Shown: piece after piece, positions 13,565 to 24,592 of the stretch
Position numbering within the stretch: the first letter of the stretch is position 1
Layout: each line of letters opens with the position of its first letter
Source of the DNA: Prostheceraeus crozeri
Taxonomy: Eukaryota; Platyhelminthes; Polycladida; Euryleptidae
DNA: 64,000 nucleotides
Reading direction: 5' to 3'
Assembly: GCA_907163375.1 (NCBI GenBank)
Contig: CAJQUW010000503.1
Location: forward strand, 248,001 to 312,000
Notes under the pieces: model-generated
The model's database searches: none
What the model was told of the DNA's origin: nothing
Seen by the model: the letters and a program-made list of their open reading frames with translations, nothing else
Position numbers and translations under genes: made by a program

Positions 13565-14944
13565 ATGGTTTTATCAAACTCTTCGCGCTACAGCGTCACA
13601 AGATGTTCATGCGATAAAGTATACAGAGGGACCGAATACAAAAAGCACTTGAGACAGGTGGAACACATTGGGGAGCATAAGAAGGTCTCTGAAATAAAGA
13701 CCTGTGTCCATCATGCTGTGGAAGCATTTAGGAAAAGACATGACCAGTGTCCTAGTGCGTCTATTTCTAACTGCCACTTCAAAAAGTGGTTTGATGACTT
13801 GTATAGACAAAGGCAGGAGGAAAGGGCGGCTGTAAGACACATTGTCGACTTGGATGATGATGGGAGCGATCATTTCCTCAGCGATACAAGCAGCAGTGAG
13901 GAGGAAGGGGAAGTACAGGAGGTGAGAGCCGTTTTCATGAGTGGTAAACAGGAATCTGAACATGGATCTGAGCGCGCATCTGAACATGTAGAGGAGCCAC
14001 TTAACACTTCTACGCCAAAGAAAGGCGGTATACGCGAGCAAATAAGAGCTCTAGATAGAGATGAGTTGAAGGCGAAAGCATCACAGCAAGCCCATTACAT
14101 GCTGCTCAAAGATCGCTATGAGGCCATGAATAGACAAAATAAAGAGATGGTGCAGGACATATCCAAACTAGAAATTAAAGTGGGAACGGTGAAAGTCTTA
14201 CAGGAGGAAGTATTACAGCTGCAGAAGAGAGAGGAAACATTAATGAAAGAGTTGATATCCGAGTTGAATCATCAGAGGCAGGAGGTTACAAGACTTGGTG
14301 TAATAGAGAGGAACTGTCAAGGGATGAGAGAAGAAAATCATGAGCTGAAGAGGAGACTTAGTCAGGCTGAAGACATCAACAAGGAAATGAAGAGAAGATA
14401 CGTAGAGGTACACCTGCCAATCTACAGAAACCAAGTATGTGACGTGCCTACTGTTACAGATGATTTAAACACCACACAGGAGTGCTACGAGGGAGGTGAG
14501 GTCACCTGCATTCATATCAGTATGGAGGTAGACGGTAGACTGTGTGATTTTTCTGTGAGAAAAGTGAAGAGGTAAATTCCTAGTAAGTTACTCGAACGTC
14601 ATTGCCTCTCAATCAACTCTAACACTATTTGTCTTTCTTACAGAGATCTTCGAGCAAAAGTAGAGAGGAGTCGGAGAACGCCACAAACAGCTTTCATGAG
14701 GCTAGTGAATGTCCCAAACAGCCTTCATGAGGCTACCCATAATGAGGCCAGAAAGTGCTTTCACTTTCTGACGGTTCCAAGCCCGTTGAACTCAGAGGAT
14801 GGGTTGAAAATTGATGAAAGGGATGAAAGGATGGCCACTCACACGCCAAACTATACAGATATCAAATTTCTATCTTCATTAGTTTGCAATCTCTCTTCAC
14901 AGTGTGATACAAACACTCATCTTCAGCGAGCTAAGAATGAATAA
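13565..14944 (+). CDS. Two-exon zinc-finger/coiled-coil protein of the giant element
   Basis: The largest gene of the giant element. Exon 13558-14571 begins right after an acceptor-like 'ttatcttgcag' and ends at AG|GTAAAT. A 72-bp intron (14572-14643) ends in 'tttcttacag'. The second exon continues in the same frame to a stop at 14944, adding about 100 residues, for about 436 aa counted from ATG 13565. The N terminus has a Cys-x-Cys...His-x5-His cluster like a compact zinc finger (residues about 14-40 from that ATG). An acidic Ser/Asp/Glu stretch follows (about 95-120) and then a long coiled coil (about 165-285). I recognise no catalytic domain. An upstream 5' exon is possible because an acceptor precedes the ATG. 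It may be a DNA- or chromatin-binding accessory protein, but that is a guess. Confidence 0.65.
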
Positions 14945-15780
14945 TCAAAGTCTCCATTAAACTAGAGTGATAAAGTAACTCATACATGTTACTAGACATG
15001 AAGACATCAAATGTTACTCGTGTAAACTGAAATGAACCGCTGAAGCATCTTAGGTTCTCATAACCTTCTCACACCTGAGTAACAGGAATTTACAAGCCTG
15101 GGTCATGCACGTGAATGTGATACAATTCACAACAGTCATTGTACAGTGATTAGAGTGTTAGAATACATGGTAGGGATTGTGTTGAGACCACTGCAGTAAC
15201 ATTCTGGGAATAATTAAAGTGAAAAGTTGTGTTACATGAAATAAGTGATGCAAGATTAGCCCACATTGAAATGAATTGGTAGTGTAACAAACAAGCTGTG
15301 TGGGATTCAGCATATGTTTGAAGACAAGCGCTGTTAAAGGGTTTTGAGATAATGTGAATTTTATCACATCATGTTCATGGATGTAACAGAATGAATGTCT
15401 CTACTGGTTGAGTGTATAAGATAGAACACATATCATAGTTGTATGTAAATTAGAGGTTCATATTCGATGAAAGCAAAGATTGAGATTGCAAAGTTTAATG
15501 AATAGGTAGTGTAATTAACTGTTTGAATCAGTGACATAGTTAAAAGAAACAACAACAGCATATCGAGACAATATCATATAGCATCAGGGCATTTGGTTTA
15601 TTCATGTAAAAGTTAGATAGAAATGTGTTTGTGGCTGCATGTGGTGCAAGAGTGTCCTCCCATTTCATTCCATTCATCATATATCCTTCCCCTCTGCATT
15701 CCATATCCGAAGATATGTGGCGGGCTTGGGACCGCTTTAGCTGCATTAGAAGGAAGTTCTTATAAGAACTCATGGCGCAT
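14945..15780. other. Centre of giant element: no gene seen
   Basis: AT-rich, with short frames only. It includes the diverged direct copy (about 15160-15310) of the segment at about 12180-12320. I see no domain and no clear splice-site pairs. Confidence 0.55.
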
Positions 15781-16080
15781 TCACGAGGAAATGTGGTGAA
15801 ACAGTGTGCTGTATGTGTGCATGATGATTCTATGAACTAAAGAACGCCCATCACTCACTCCATCACTGAAAGAAAACATGAACGAGTTGAGATGATAGTC
15901 ATTCGTATGCATGTGTAAAACTCTTACTTCATCATCCGATATCACAATGACATCCACACTTACCATGTCCTCACTTTCCATGTTATCACTTTCGACCGTC
16001 TCGCTCTCGCTGGTTGCCATCTCGGCCTCGCTGCCCATCGTCTCTGCGTCACTTGCCTCCATCTCAGCCTCTTCTCGCAC
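15781..16080 (-). CDS. Acidic ORF with SUMO-interaction-like motif (uncertain)
   Basis: This minus-strand frame opens without an ATG at its 5' edge, just downstream of TAG-ended acceptor-like sequence, so it is probably an internal exon. It begins with a Met/Glu/Ser/Ala-rich acidic stretch that resembles imperfect repeats. The motif VIVISDDE follows, a classic hydrophobic core plus acidic tail of SUMO-interaction motifs. The codon after it merges with a donor-like GTAAGAG, so the coding part may stop there (about 15930). The last 45 residues would then be intronic. Function unknown. Confidence 0.4.
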   Translation of the reverse strand: MREEAEMEASDAETMGSEAEMATSESETVESDNMESEDMVSVDVIVISDDEVRVLHMHTNDYHLNSFMFSFSDGVSDGRSLVHRIIMHTYSTLFHHISS

Positions 16081-16089
16081 TCGTCGATT

Positions 16090-16230
16090 CTAATCTTCCT
16101 GTAGAGTGAAGTAAAAATAGTACTTCACGAATTCCACAGTGATATCCTCACCATAGATATCACTGTGGAATTCTTCACCGTGGTGTATGATACGAAAAGG
16201 TATCACACACGCTGTTGGCTTCTCAGACAT
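16090..16230 (-). CDS. Small ORF facing inward from right arm (46 aa)
   Basis: A 46-codon frame starting at ATG 16230, with CATATAAAG (16261-16269) upstream on the same strand as a possible TATA box. It contains the perfect 18-bp-stem palindrome at 16129-16173 within its coding sequence. The acidic ORF at 15781-16080 lies downstream in the same frame after the TAG stop, so the two may be exons of one spliced gene (possible donor GTGAAG, acceptor ending GATTAG). The mirror-like position of a TATA-driven small gene inside each arm is notable. No homology recognised. Confidence 0.35.
   Translation of the reverse strand: MSEKPTACVIPFRIIHHGEEFHSDIYGEDITVEFVKYYFYFTLQED
16106..16173. other. Two adjacent perfect hairpins
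   Basis: GTGAAGTA/TACTTCAC (16106-16113 and 16121-16128) is followed at once by an 18-bp perfect stem, 16129-16146 with 16156-16173 (core GAATTCCACAG...CTGTGGAATTC), with a 9-nt loop. A third short stem, TGATAC/GTATCA, follows at about 16188-16205. All fall at the 5' end of the minus-strand genes at 15781-16230. Confidence 0.75.
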
Positions 16231-16427
16231 TATTATGATAGTAAAATGCAAGAGACCCTGCTTTATATGAGAATAATACAGCCTTTCAAATGTCTGATTC
16301 GTGCAATCATATTGCTCTAAACTTATGGTTGGAGGAAGAAAGGGGAAGACATATTTTCATTGACTGCTACCCTCAACCACTCAACAAACTTAGATGAATT
16401 TATCGCATGAATCTCCCTTCCGGCACG

Positions 16428-19400
16428 ATAGCAATGAGCTGTGTGGGAATCGGCCAGGTGCTATGACACGTTCCTGCATCCCGGGACGGATGCGATAGCT
16501 CTCTGTTTCATGTGACAGACGGGCGCCAGAGAGAGAGCGCGTACATCTTTGTGTTCTACACCATCTGCTGAGGGGCTAGCGCGACAGACGATCGCCCACC
16601 GGCTGCGCTGTCATTCATCTTTGTGTTCTACTCTATCTGCTGAGGTGCTAGTGCGACAGACAGGCGTCAGAGAGCACTTATGATTCTTTGTGGGCACAGG
16701 AGGGGTTTTCTCACTGATAGGTCTTATGATAAACATTTTGAATGGCAGCATGTTGACTATTGCAACCCATGTTAAATGTCATGTTTACATCGTCTGCATT
16801 CACTCAGAAAATGCTGTTTCCTACAAATGAGTTTTCTACACAGACGTATTCATTGTGTGAGTTCAAGGGTCGAGTCGTTGAACTAAGACTTATGCGTTTC
16901 TACAGGTCTTTATATCAGCTTTCAACACGCCTGCACAACACGCCTGCAATCTATGAAAGTTTTACCAACATAAAGTTGTTGACATAAGGTTTCTTACACC
17001 GCAGTTCATGTTTACGACTTTCATTTGAATGTCAGATTTGTATGTTCATCTGTCTATGATGAGTGTAAACGTTGTCACAGTTCTCCTTTATTTCCCGTAA
17101 ACTAGTTGTGATACTTTTGTGTTTCACTTCATCTAGCAGGTTGATTTTTATCTCACACATAATGTTTCATATCTCATATGCATTCGACTAACAACAAGTT
17201 GTTATGTCTATACTTGTATGCTGTCGATGCAGAGTGCAAACACGCTGTCTTTATTTACAAAACACACGCATTCAATTTGATAAAGGCAAACAACACATTT
17301 AGTAAAGCCGGTACGCTAACGAGTGTGACTGAAGAAACATTTCATAAAACTTTTTTCAACGTTCGCTAAGTTTCACAACAACCTGTCAAAGACTTCTTAC
17401 AAACTTATTTCAACATTTGCATTTAAGCGAACATGTGCTTCACGTATTCTACACGAACGGTTAACACATGTAATATAAAACCCTAAATCCAACCGTAGAG
17501 GAGCCTAGCCTTGGATGATGGACTTTACAACCCATGCGATTCAATGTCATGGAATCACACTCAACGTGTGTGACAACATCTGGTTTTATAAAACATTCAA
17601 CACTTATTCCTATCCATCTCACTTTTATATCCAACATGTTAAACTTAGACTTGGTTTCAACCACTCAAGTCGTCAAAAACTTGCATGCGTTGTCTAATAT
17701 TCAATTCATTCTGTACACAGATTCGCTTTACTTCACATCCAAAGTTAATGACTACCTAACAGATGTATTCACTCTGAATTTACACTTCACCGTTTGTGAA
17801 AAGACTGTCACATAAAACATTTTACACACTGCAGTCCGGATCTCAACTAAGGATAAAAACTTTCTAGTGCTGTGGCGAACACTGTTTTCATAAAACATTC
17901 TAAACTCTCATTGCAGTAGAAAACTGCTTTTAGTAAACCTAATGAAGCGAATCTAACAGTCATGAAGTTTGAATTTTCTAATAGGGAAACATTTGACAAC
18001 TGTCTCCAATAAAACTTTCTAACACTGTGAAAGTAAGTTACAAGACAATCTACACTGTGCAGTAAAACCTTCTAAAACTTTCTAGTGCTGTGATGAGTTC
18101 GATCAGTCATACAACGTCAATGGTCAAACTTTATTTTCACAAACGTGCGTCGCGGTAAATTATTTGACTACACTAACACTTGCATTTCATGACATGTGTG
18201 TTTCCTAAAACATCATGATCAAACTTTTCTAACTATACATCAACCTGTGTTGCAATAAAAACTTTTACAAACCATGATAAAGTTTCTGACTAGATTTACG
18301 AATACAACGTCAATGATCAAACTTTACTTTTACAAACGTGTGTCACAGTAAAACTACTTGACTACACTAACTTTGCAAACCATGATACACTTTCTGATTA
18401 GACTTACGAATACAACTTCAATGATCAAATTTTCTAACTATACATCAACCTGTGCTGCAGTAAAACCTTTGTACAACATGATACAGTTTCTGACGACACT
18501 CACGAATAAACGTCATGATCAAACTTTCTAACTGTACATCAACCGGTGTTGTAGTAAAACTTTTACAAACCATAATACACTTTCTGACTAGACTTACGAA
18601 TACAACGTCAATGATCAAACTTTATTTTCACAAACGTGCATCGCAGTAAAATTATTTGACTACACTTTGCTTTTACAAACCATGATACACTTTCTGATGA
18701 CACTCACGAATAAAGTTCGATGATCAAACTTTACTTTCACAAACGTACGTCACAGTAAAACTACTTGACTACACTAGCGCTTACACTTTATGACATATGT
18801 TTCATAAAACATCATGATCAAACTTTCTAACTATACATCAACCTGTGTTGCAATAAAACCTTTGAACAACATGATAAAGTTTCTGACTACACTAACTTTG
18901 CTTTTACAAACCATGATACACTTTCTGATGACACTCACGAATAAACGTCATGATCAAACATTATTTTCACAAACGGGTGTCGCGGTAATATTATTTGACT
19001 ACACTAACGCTAACGTTTATGGCATTTGTGTTTCATAAAACGCCATGATCAAACTTTTCTAACTATACATCAACCTGTGTTGCAATAAAACCTTTGTACG
19101 ATACTGACAAGAGCTTGTTCACTAGCAAAGAGAGAAGTCTGTGATGTGTTGCGTGTGGCGCATGAATGTCCTCCCTTCATTCCTTCATCATTTCGTCTCC
19201 GTGATAGAGACAAGAAGAACTGATGGTTCATTCTCGCATGGTTGGCCAACTGTCGGGAGACAAGTGCAATGGAGATTTTATGAGGTAACCTGTGGCAGAT
19301 AGCTAAATGTCGCCCTGGCGGTCAGAGTACAACGTTGAGACGAAAAATTGCAAACATGACGCAGAGAGGTTTCACAAGGATTACCATTGCCCACGTCCCG

Positions 19401-21839
19401 TGCAGCTACGGACTTTACCGCTGTCTCGAAATCACCCACAGGAAGTATCACACCGAAAATCGTGCACCGTCCATGACTTGATCGCCAGACATGAAAACCG
19501 GTGGAGTTGGTAAGAGGTCGGCATACTTTGAGCAACTTGATAGCAAGCCGTAGAGAGCTTGATTCACCAGCGTTTTGCAATGGAGATGTTTAGAGGCCAC
19601 CCATGACAAGATAGCTAAGACTCAACCGATTGGCGTTCAAAGTGCTACGTTGAGAACTGTGTCAAATGCCCAACATGAGACATGAGTTGCCCCAGCGGTT
19701 TCGGTCTAAACTATGACACACTCCCTTGCCACACTTATCACTAATGCATCGTCCGCCGTCCCGAAGGAACACCATGTCAGTGGAATATTACAGCAAAACT
19801 CTCCGTGTCTTACTCGCTTTCAGTGAAAAGCTGCTTAGTCCATGAGAAGACTGGCTCACTAAAAATCATCTAGTTGACTTCAGCAGGGTCGAACACCCCA
19901 GAAAACCTCCAAAACTAGTGAATTTAAATTTTTCAACTTTTTAGCACTACTTATGAAATTTTATAAGTAATTTATCACTTAGGGCAGGTCAATAGCAACC
20001 GAACCTTTTTTTGAATCAAGTCAAACGGACTTGTAGAAGCAAAGTTACAAGCCTTTAAAGTTTTGGAGTCTTTTATGGCCTGGAGACGAAGGCCATCTCC
20101 TGGCGAACCTCTAAGCAATGAAATTGTCTAAGTCGGTTTCTTACAGAAACCCGGTTTTTCAGATTTCCAATGCTATCATCGGAGCTCCAGAGTTCACCTA
20201 CCCCAACCCAGTCGGGAGGAGAACTGATTTCCACAAGCCGAGTTTCCACGTATATAGTGTGTGGCGATCAGCTGATGACGTAATACCCATCATTCAAACA
20301 CTAAAAACCCGTCTATTTCCGGTTCTAGTCCTCCGATGGAGCTGGAAATACGCCATTTCCATGTAAAATTTGACGCTGAATCCGAATCTGCTCTCCATTT
20401 TCCCATCCGATGCTTCCTTTTGGCTCTACAGCCCACAGCCATCGCAAAAATTCTAACAGTCGTTTTTCGGAAAAATGATGAAAAATTTTTTCTCTCCGAA
20501 AGCTTTCAAATTTAGCATGCCGAAGCAGAATGTGACGCTGATTCCAAATCTGGTCTCTGTTTTCCCGTCCGAGGCTTGCTTCACCCGCTAGAGCGATTTT
20601 CATAAACATTCTAACTCTGTCGTTTTTTCGCCAAGGTCCCAAATTTTCTATAACATCTCACCTCTAAACGAAGGCAGATACGAACAAGCCATGTTTTCCA
20701 CTGAATTTGTCTGATTTCCAGCTTTCAAACGAGCTATTGCACGACAAAATCCGTCCACTGGAAGCCAAGATCGAAGCTAGCTCTCCCGAGGGGGGGAGGT
20801 CTTCAAAACTTTTTCTCTCCGATTGCTTTCAAATTCACCATACAGATGCAGAATTTGACGCTGATTCCAAATCTGATATCCGTTTTCCCATCCGATGCTT
20901 CGTTTTGAAGCTACACCCCAAAACGTCCAAAATTCTAACTCTGTCGTTTTTCGCCAATCTCCCAAAATAAATCTTAAATGACGTCTCACATCTAAACGAA
21001 GGTAGATATGAACAAGCCGTTTCTTTCAGCGAATTTGTTTCACTCCCACCTTTCAAACGAGCTATTGCACGAGAAAATCCGTCCACTGAAAGTCAAGATC
21101 GAAGCTAGCTCTCCCGAGGGGGGGAGGTCAGAACGTTTTCTCTCCGATTGAGTTGGGAAGAAGTTCCTAGACCCAACTTTTACCAAATCGTCCGAATCTG
21201 CACTCCATTTTCCCATCCGAGGCCTCCTTCATGTCGAAAAATGGACTTTTCTCATCCCAAAACTTCCAAAACCTGCCTTTTCCAAGTCTGACGGTTTCTT
21301 GCCATTTTCCTCCCTAAACCCAAGAAAATTTGTCCAAACTGAGCTTTACACTGCTTTTTTTCTCACTCTTAGCTTTCAAATGAGCTATGGCACGACAAAA
21401 TCCATCCACTAGAAGCAAAGTTGGAAGTTTGGCAGGAGGGGGGGGGGGAGGTCAGAACTTTTTCTCTCCAATGTCGCTGGAAGCATCCTTCCTAAACCAA
21501 AATTTCACGTAGAGTCCGAATCTGGCCTCCATTTGCTCATCCGAGGTCTCCTTCTGCTCGAAAAACGACTTTTCTCATCCCAACACCACCAACACCCACC
21601 CTTTCCTCACTCATTCCTACCACCTTCCTTCCCACCCCTTGCCTTATCACTCCTCCTTCCTTCCTTCCTTCCAGAGGGGGGGAGGGACCAGTTTCCTCCT
21701 CTCGGACCCATTCCTCCCAACACATCCTTGGCGAACTCCCTCACACATCCTTCCAGAGGGGGGGCTGAGTCAGCATGATGACTCATCGATGACTTATCAC
21801 TGTACCGCACTGCGCTTGCGTCTGCCACGGGGTTACTAC
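16428..21839. repeat. Right inverted arm of the giant element
   Basis: Inverted copy of 5493-10504. The inner 3-4 kb are almost identical to the left arm. The outer 1.5 kb have diverged and carry an extra repeat unit. Contents mirror the left arm: inner unique third, irregular tandem array (about 18100-19100), the 'atctccattgca' duplication, the minus-strand TATA-like site near 20250 and the outer tandem block (about 20340-21560). No gene is supported in it. Confidence 0.85.
20340..21560. repeat. Subterminal tandem repeat block, right arm
   Basis: About five degenerate 330-400-bp units with 'ttttcccatccga', 'ctttcaaa', 'ctcccgaggggggg' and 'gagctattgcacga' phrases. This is one more unit than in the left arm. 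The unit around 20700-21120 appears in tandem here and is single on the left. Unequal exchange within the array is the simplest explanation. Confidence 0.7.
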
Positions 21840-22049
21840 TAACGGCATATTGGAGAAACATATTTTTTTAGACGATCTTTTCGTTTTGCTACTAGATCAG
21901 TCGATTGACGTGCCGATTCATGCACAGCTGCGCTGTATTCACCACCCCATCAGTCCAAGCGCGACAATCGAGTTTTGGAAATCTGTCAGTATGACACTGA
22001 TTCCGAGCGGTAGAAGGGAGCGTGTTCAGTGTTAGCAATACAAGTGTGA
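21840..22049 (+). repeat. 210-bp direct repeat flanking the giant element, right copy
   Basis: Same orientation and length as 5253-5462, with only a handful of mismatches. It begins exactly where the right inverted arm ends. It is either an unusually long target duplication or a host segment already duplicated before, or by, the insertion. Confidence 0.85.
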
Positions 22050-23603
22050 ATGTCGGAGATCAAAGCAGTTTCTTTCATTCTCACCTGTTGACACTTATCA
22101 CTTAGAGAATATAAACATCAAAATTATCACTACCTTGCTGATGAACAATTGCTAGAAAATTTAATGCATAAAATGGGGCTTATTTTAATCGACACTATCT
22201 TCTGACCTTTAATATGACATCAGAATGGACTTATTTTGAAAGTTAAGAAAAAGAGAATACATCCTTCTCAGTAAACAAAAACGATACCGTCCTTGCGGTG
22301 TTTGACGTGTTTCCACAGAGATAAATTGTTTTGTCTGCGTGCTTGGGTCTAGAGATGACGTTCCTCAATTGACGGTAACTCCAGAACTAATCTCGAGGGG
22401 CAAAAAAGAACAATTTTCCATTGAACGTAATGGAAATTCAAGCCTAAATTCTGACGAATTAAAACATTGGAAGCACAATAAGGGTGTACAATCAATAAAT
22501 TAAACTCGCAAGGAATTGTGCGGTGTGAATAACATTTTCAAGCCTGAATTCACGGAGAAAAATTGAGTCAAAGATATATAATTTGCAATTGATAGAACTG
22601 CCTACAATCTGACCGTTGAAGTTTACAAGTTTTCTTATAAAAGCTTCTTTTGCAATGTGCGCGCTTAGACAAGTCAAAGAGAGATGTGAATTTTCGAATT
22701 TTCGAAATTTAAATGACTGTATCCATAATATAAATATCAATTTCTGAATTTTCGGAAATTTAAGTGGACATTTCCGAAATATAAACATTAATTTCTGAAT
22801 TTTCGAAAATACAAACGATGAAGTCTAAAAATACTGTGACGCATTTTTAAACATTGTGACAATGATGCAATATCAGCAGAAGATTCTGAAATGTAGTTGA
22901 TAAGTTCTGAAATAAAAGTGACGTTGATGGAATAGATTAAGATGAAATGACCAATTCTCATTAAAAAAACTGAAAATCTGAAATATATGTTGTATTCAAG
23001 AATATAAATGGTGAACTCTGAAATAAATGTGTAAATGGTGTAGTTGCGATTGAAAAGATAAATCTAGGAATTGTAACCAATAAATAACTCCGCAAGTGTA
23101 TATTGAGCTCTCAATTGTGATTGCTTTTATAGCGAATTTGAAACGTTTATCAACTTAATTTTTTTAAACAAAAATCTCTAAAATTCCCTCTTTACCGATT
23201 CGCAGGTCCCTGAAATATAACTAAGGTTATCAATAGCATTATGGCTTTTATTGTTAGTGCTGTGCACGTACATGTATATGTATTGTCCTTGAATACTCAA
23301 AAGTACCGCTTTTCATTGATAGTTTCTTTCAAGACATTTCCCCTGAAACTGAATTGGACATTTGAAAATCATTAGTCTGAAAAGTTCTGGCATCATAAGT
23401 ATATTTTATCTATTGCGTGAATGCCATTTAATGCCATAAAATGACTATTTTTCCGAAGCAGTTAATTTTTGGATAATCGATCAACTTAGATTAAATCAAT
23501 GAGATAAATACAAAATATCCGAAAAAGTTTAAAAATTCGAAACCAAAAAAGTCAAAAACGTCGGTCGGTTTCGGTTTCAGAATTATTAGCATCCATACAG
23601 AAT
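22050..23603. other. AT-rich spacer, no gene
   Basis: No supported coding region. It contains the right copy of the diverged direct repeat (about 22315-22580), then a stretch with many 'tttcgaa'/'tctgaaat' phrases (about 22670-23060) typical of decayed simple sequence. Confidence 0.6.
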
Positions 23604-24168
23604 ATGAAGGACGAATTTCTCCAATTGCGAAATGATTTGCGTAGGCTTGTTAACCGTATGCTGAGGATTGAAAATTCTGTTAGACATGTTCGAGAAATTC
23701 AAGAATCACAGCAAGAGGAGATTGATGAGCTGCGTCATTTGCTTAATGAAGTAAAGGATTCTTTTAATCTTGAGGGCGTTTTGAGGTAGAGGAACGTGAA
23801 AGACGGAAAAAATCGATGGGTCATTGAAAGAGCGTCAGGAGGTTGACATGAAAAGCATTCAACAAATGTGCGATTATCTTGGACTTGGGCATGTGAAAGC
23901 TGCTACAGTACATCGATTTGGAAAGCTTACTAGAGACAAGGTGCGACCTTTAAAAGGTCGTTTTTAAGACAGCTTCTCGAAGGTAGAATTTTTTCGAAGA
24001 TCTAAAGACTTGAGAAATTCGATCCAGTTCAAAAATGTTTTCGTCTCCAATGACTTTACGAAGCAGCAGCAAGACGAACGATTTCTCCTCCGACAAGAGC
24101 TGAGATGCCAAAAAAGTAGTGGCTTGTAGTATTGTGGTGAGAAAAGCGGCGATCGTAGGACCGACACA
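23604..24168 (+). pseudogene. Decayed LINE ORF1-like gene, target of Polinton 1
   Basis: An intact frame (23604-23789) encodes a coiled-coil segment (heptads between residues about 5 and 55). After frame changes the same gene continues: a segment with 'MCDYLGLG', 'HRFGKL' and 'RPLKG' (about 23870-23965), a stop, then 'VFVSNDFT' and a basic helix (to about 24110). This order, coiled coil then an RRM-like block then a basic C-terminal block, is that of ORF1 proteins of non-LTR retrotransposons and related nucleic-acid chaperones. Polinton 1 is inserted at its 3' end. The sequence past 41705 may be its continuation. Confidence 0.5.
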
Positions 24169-24520
24169 AGTAATGGGCAAAATACCGTTCCAGGACACCA
24201 TAAAATTCAAAAAAATAGTATCTTTAAAAACGACATAAATTCATGAATTTGAACCCTTTTTCAGGTTATTAAGACCTAAATACATGAATTTAGTCCATTC
24301 AAAAAGTACCATTTTTTCAAAAAATGGCATTTTTAAAAACGACATAAATTCATGAATTTGAACCCTTTTTCAGGTTATGAAGACCTAAATTCATAAATTT
24401 GGGCGTTTTTAAAAATACCCAATTTTCAAAATTTTCAAAATCTCAAATTTGAGAATTACAATTTTCACCCTTAAAATCATGACCGTTCCAGGACACCGAA
24501 AATCATAAAAGTTGAGAATT
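24169..24520 (+). repeat. Left terminal inverted repeat of Polinton 1
   Basis: 352 bp matching the reverse complement of 41353-41704 with only two or three differences. It contains the motif CCGTTCCAGGACACC twice (about 24184 and 24482) and an internal duplication of the 'gacataaattcatgaatttgaaccc' segment. The near identity may reflect recent insertion or copying of one end from the other during protein-primed replication. Confidence 0.9.
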
Positions 24521-24592
24521 TCAAATTCATGAATTTTATCCATCTTTCAGGTTTTTAAAATATATCATGCGACTAAAAATATTTCTTTAAAA

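Larger units (their letters stand above)
5493..21839. mobile_element. Giant long-inverted-repeat (foldback-like) element, 16.3 kb
   Basis: Two inverted arms of about 5.0 kb (5493-10504) and 5.4 kb (16428-21839) enclose a unique 5.9-kb centre. The outer ends match as inverted copies ('tagtaa...gcagacgcaag'). Peptides read from the arms are identical or differ by one residue in the inner parts (for example 10014-10241 against 16760-16987), so the arms are recently copied or homogenised. The centre holds promoters, a two-exon gene and small ORFs but no recognisable transposase, integrase or helicase. It resembles a long-TIR DNA transposon or foldback element. A palindromic segmental duplication is the alternative. 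Confidence 0.75.

Noticed and set aside
13607-14041. 144-aa minus-strand frame
   Set aside because: It lies fully within the first exon of the two-exon gene on the other strand, and that exon has splice signals and coiled-coil coding. This frame has no domain.
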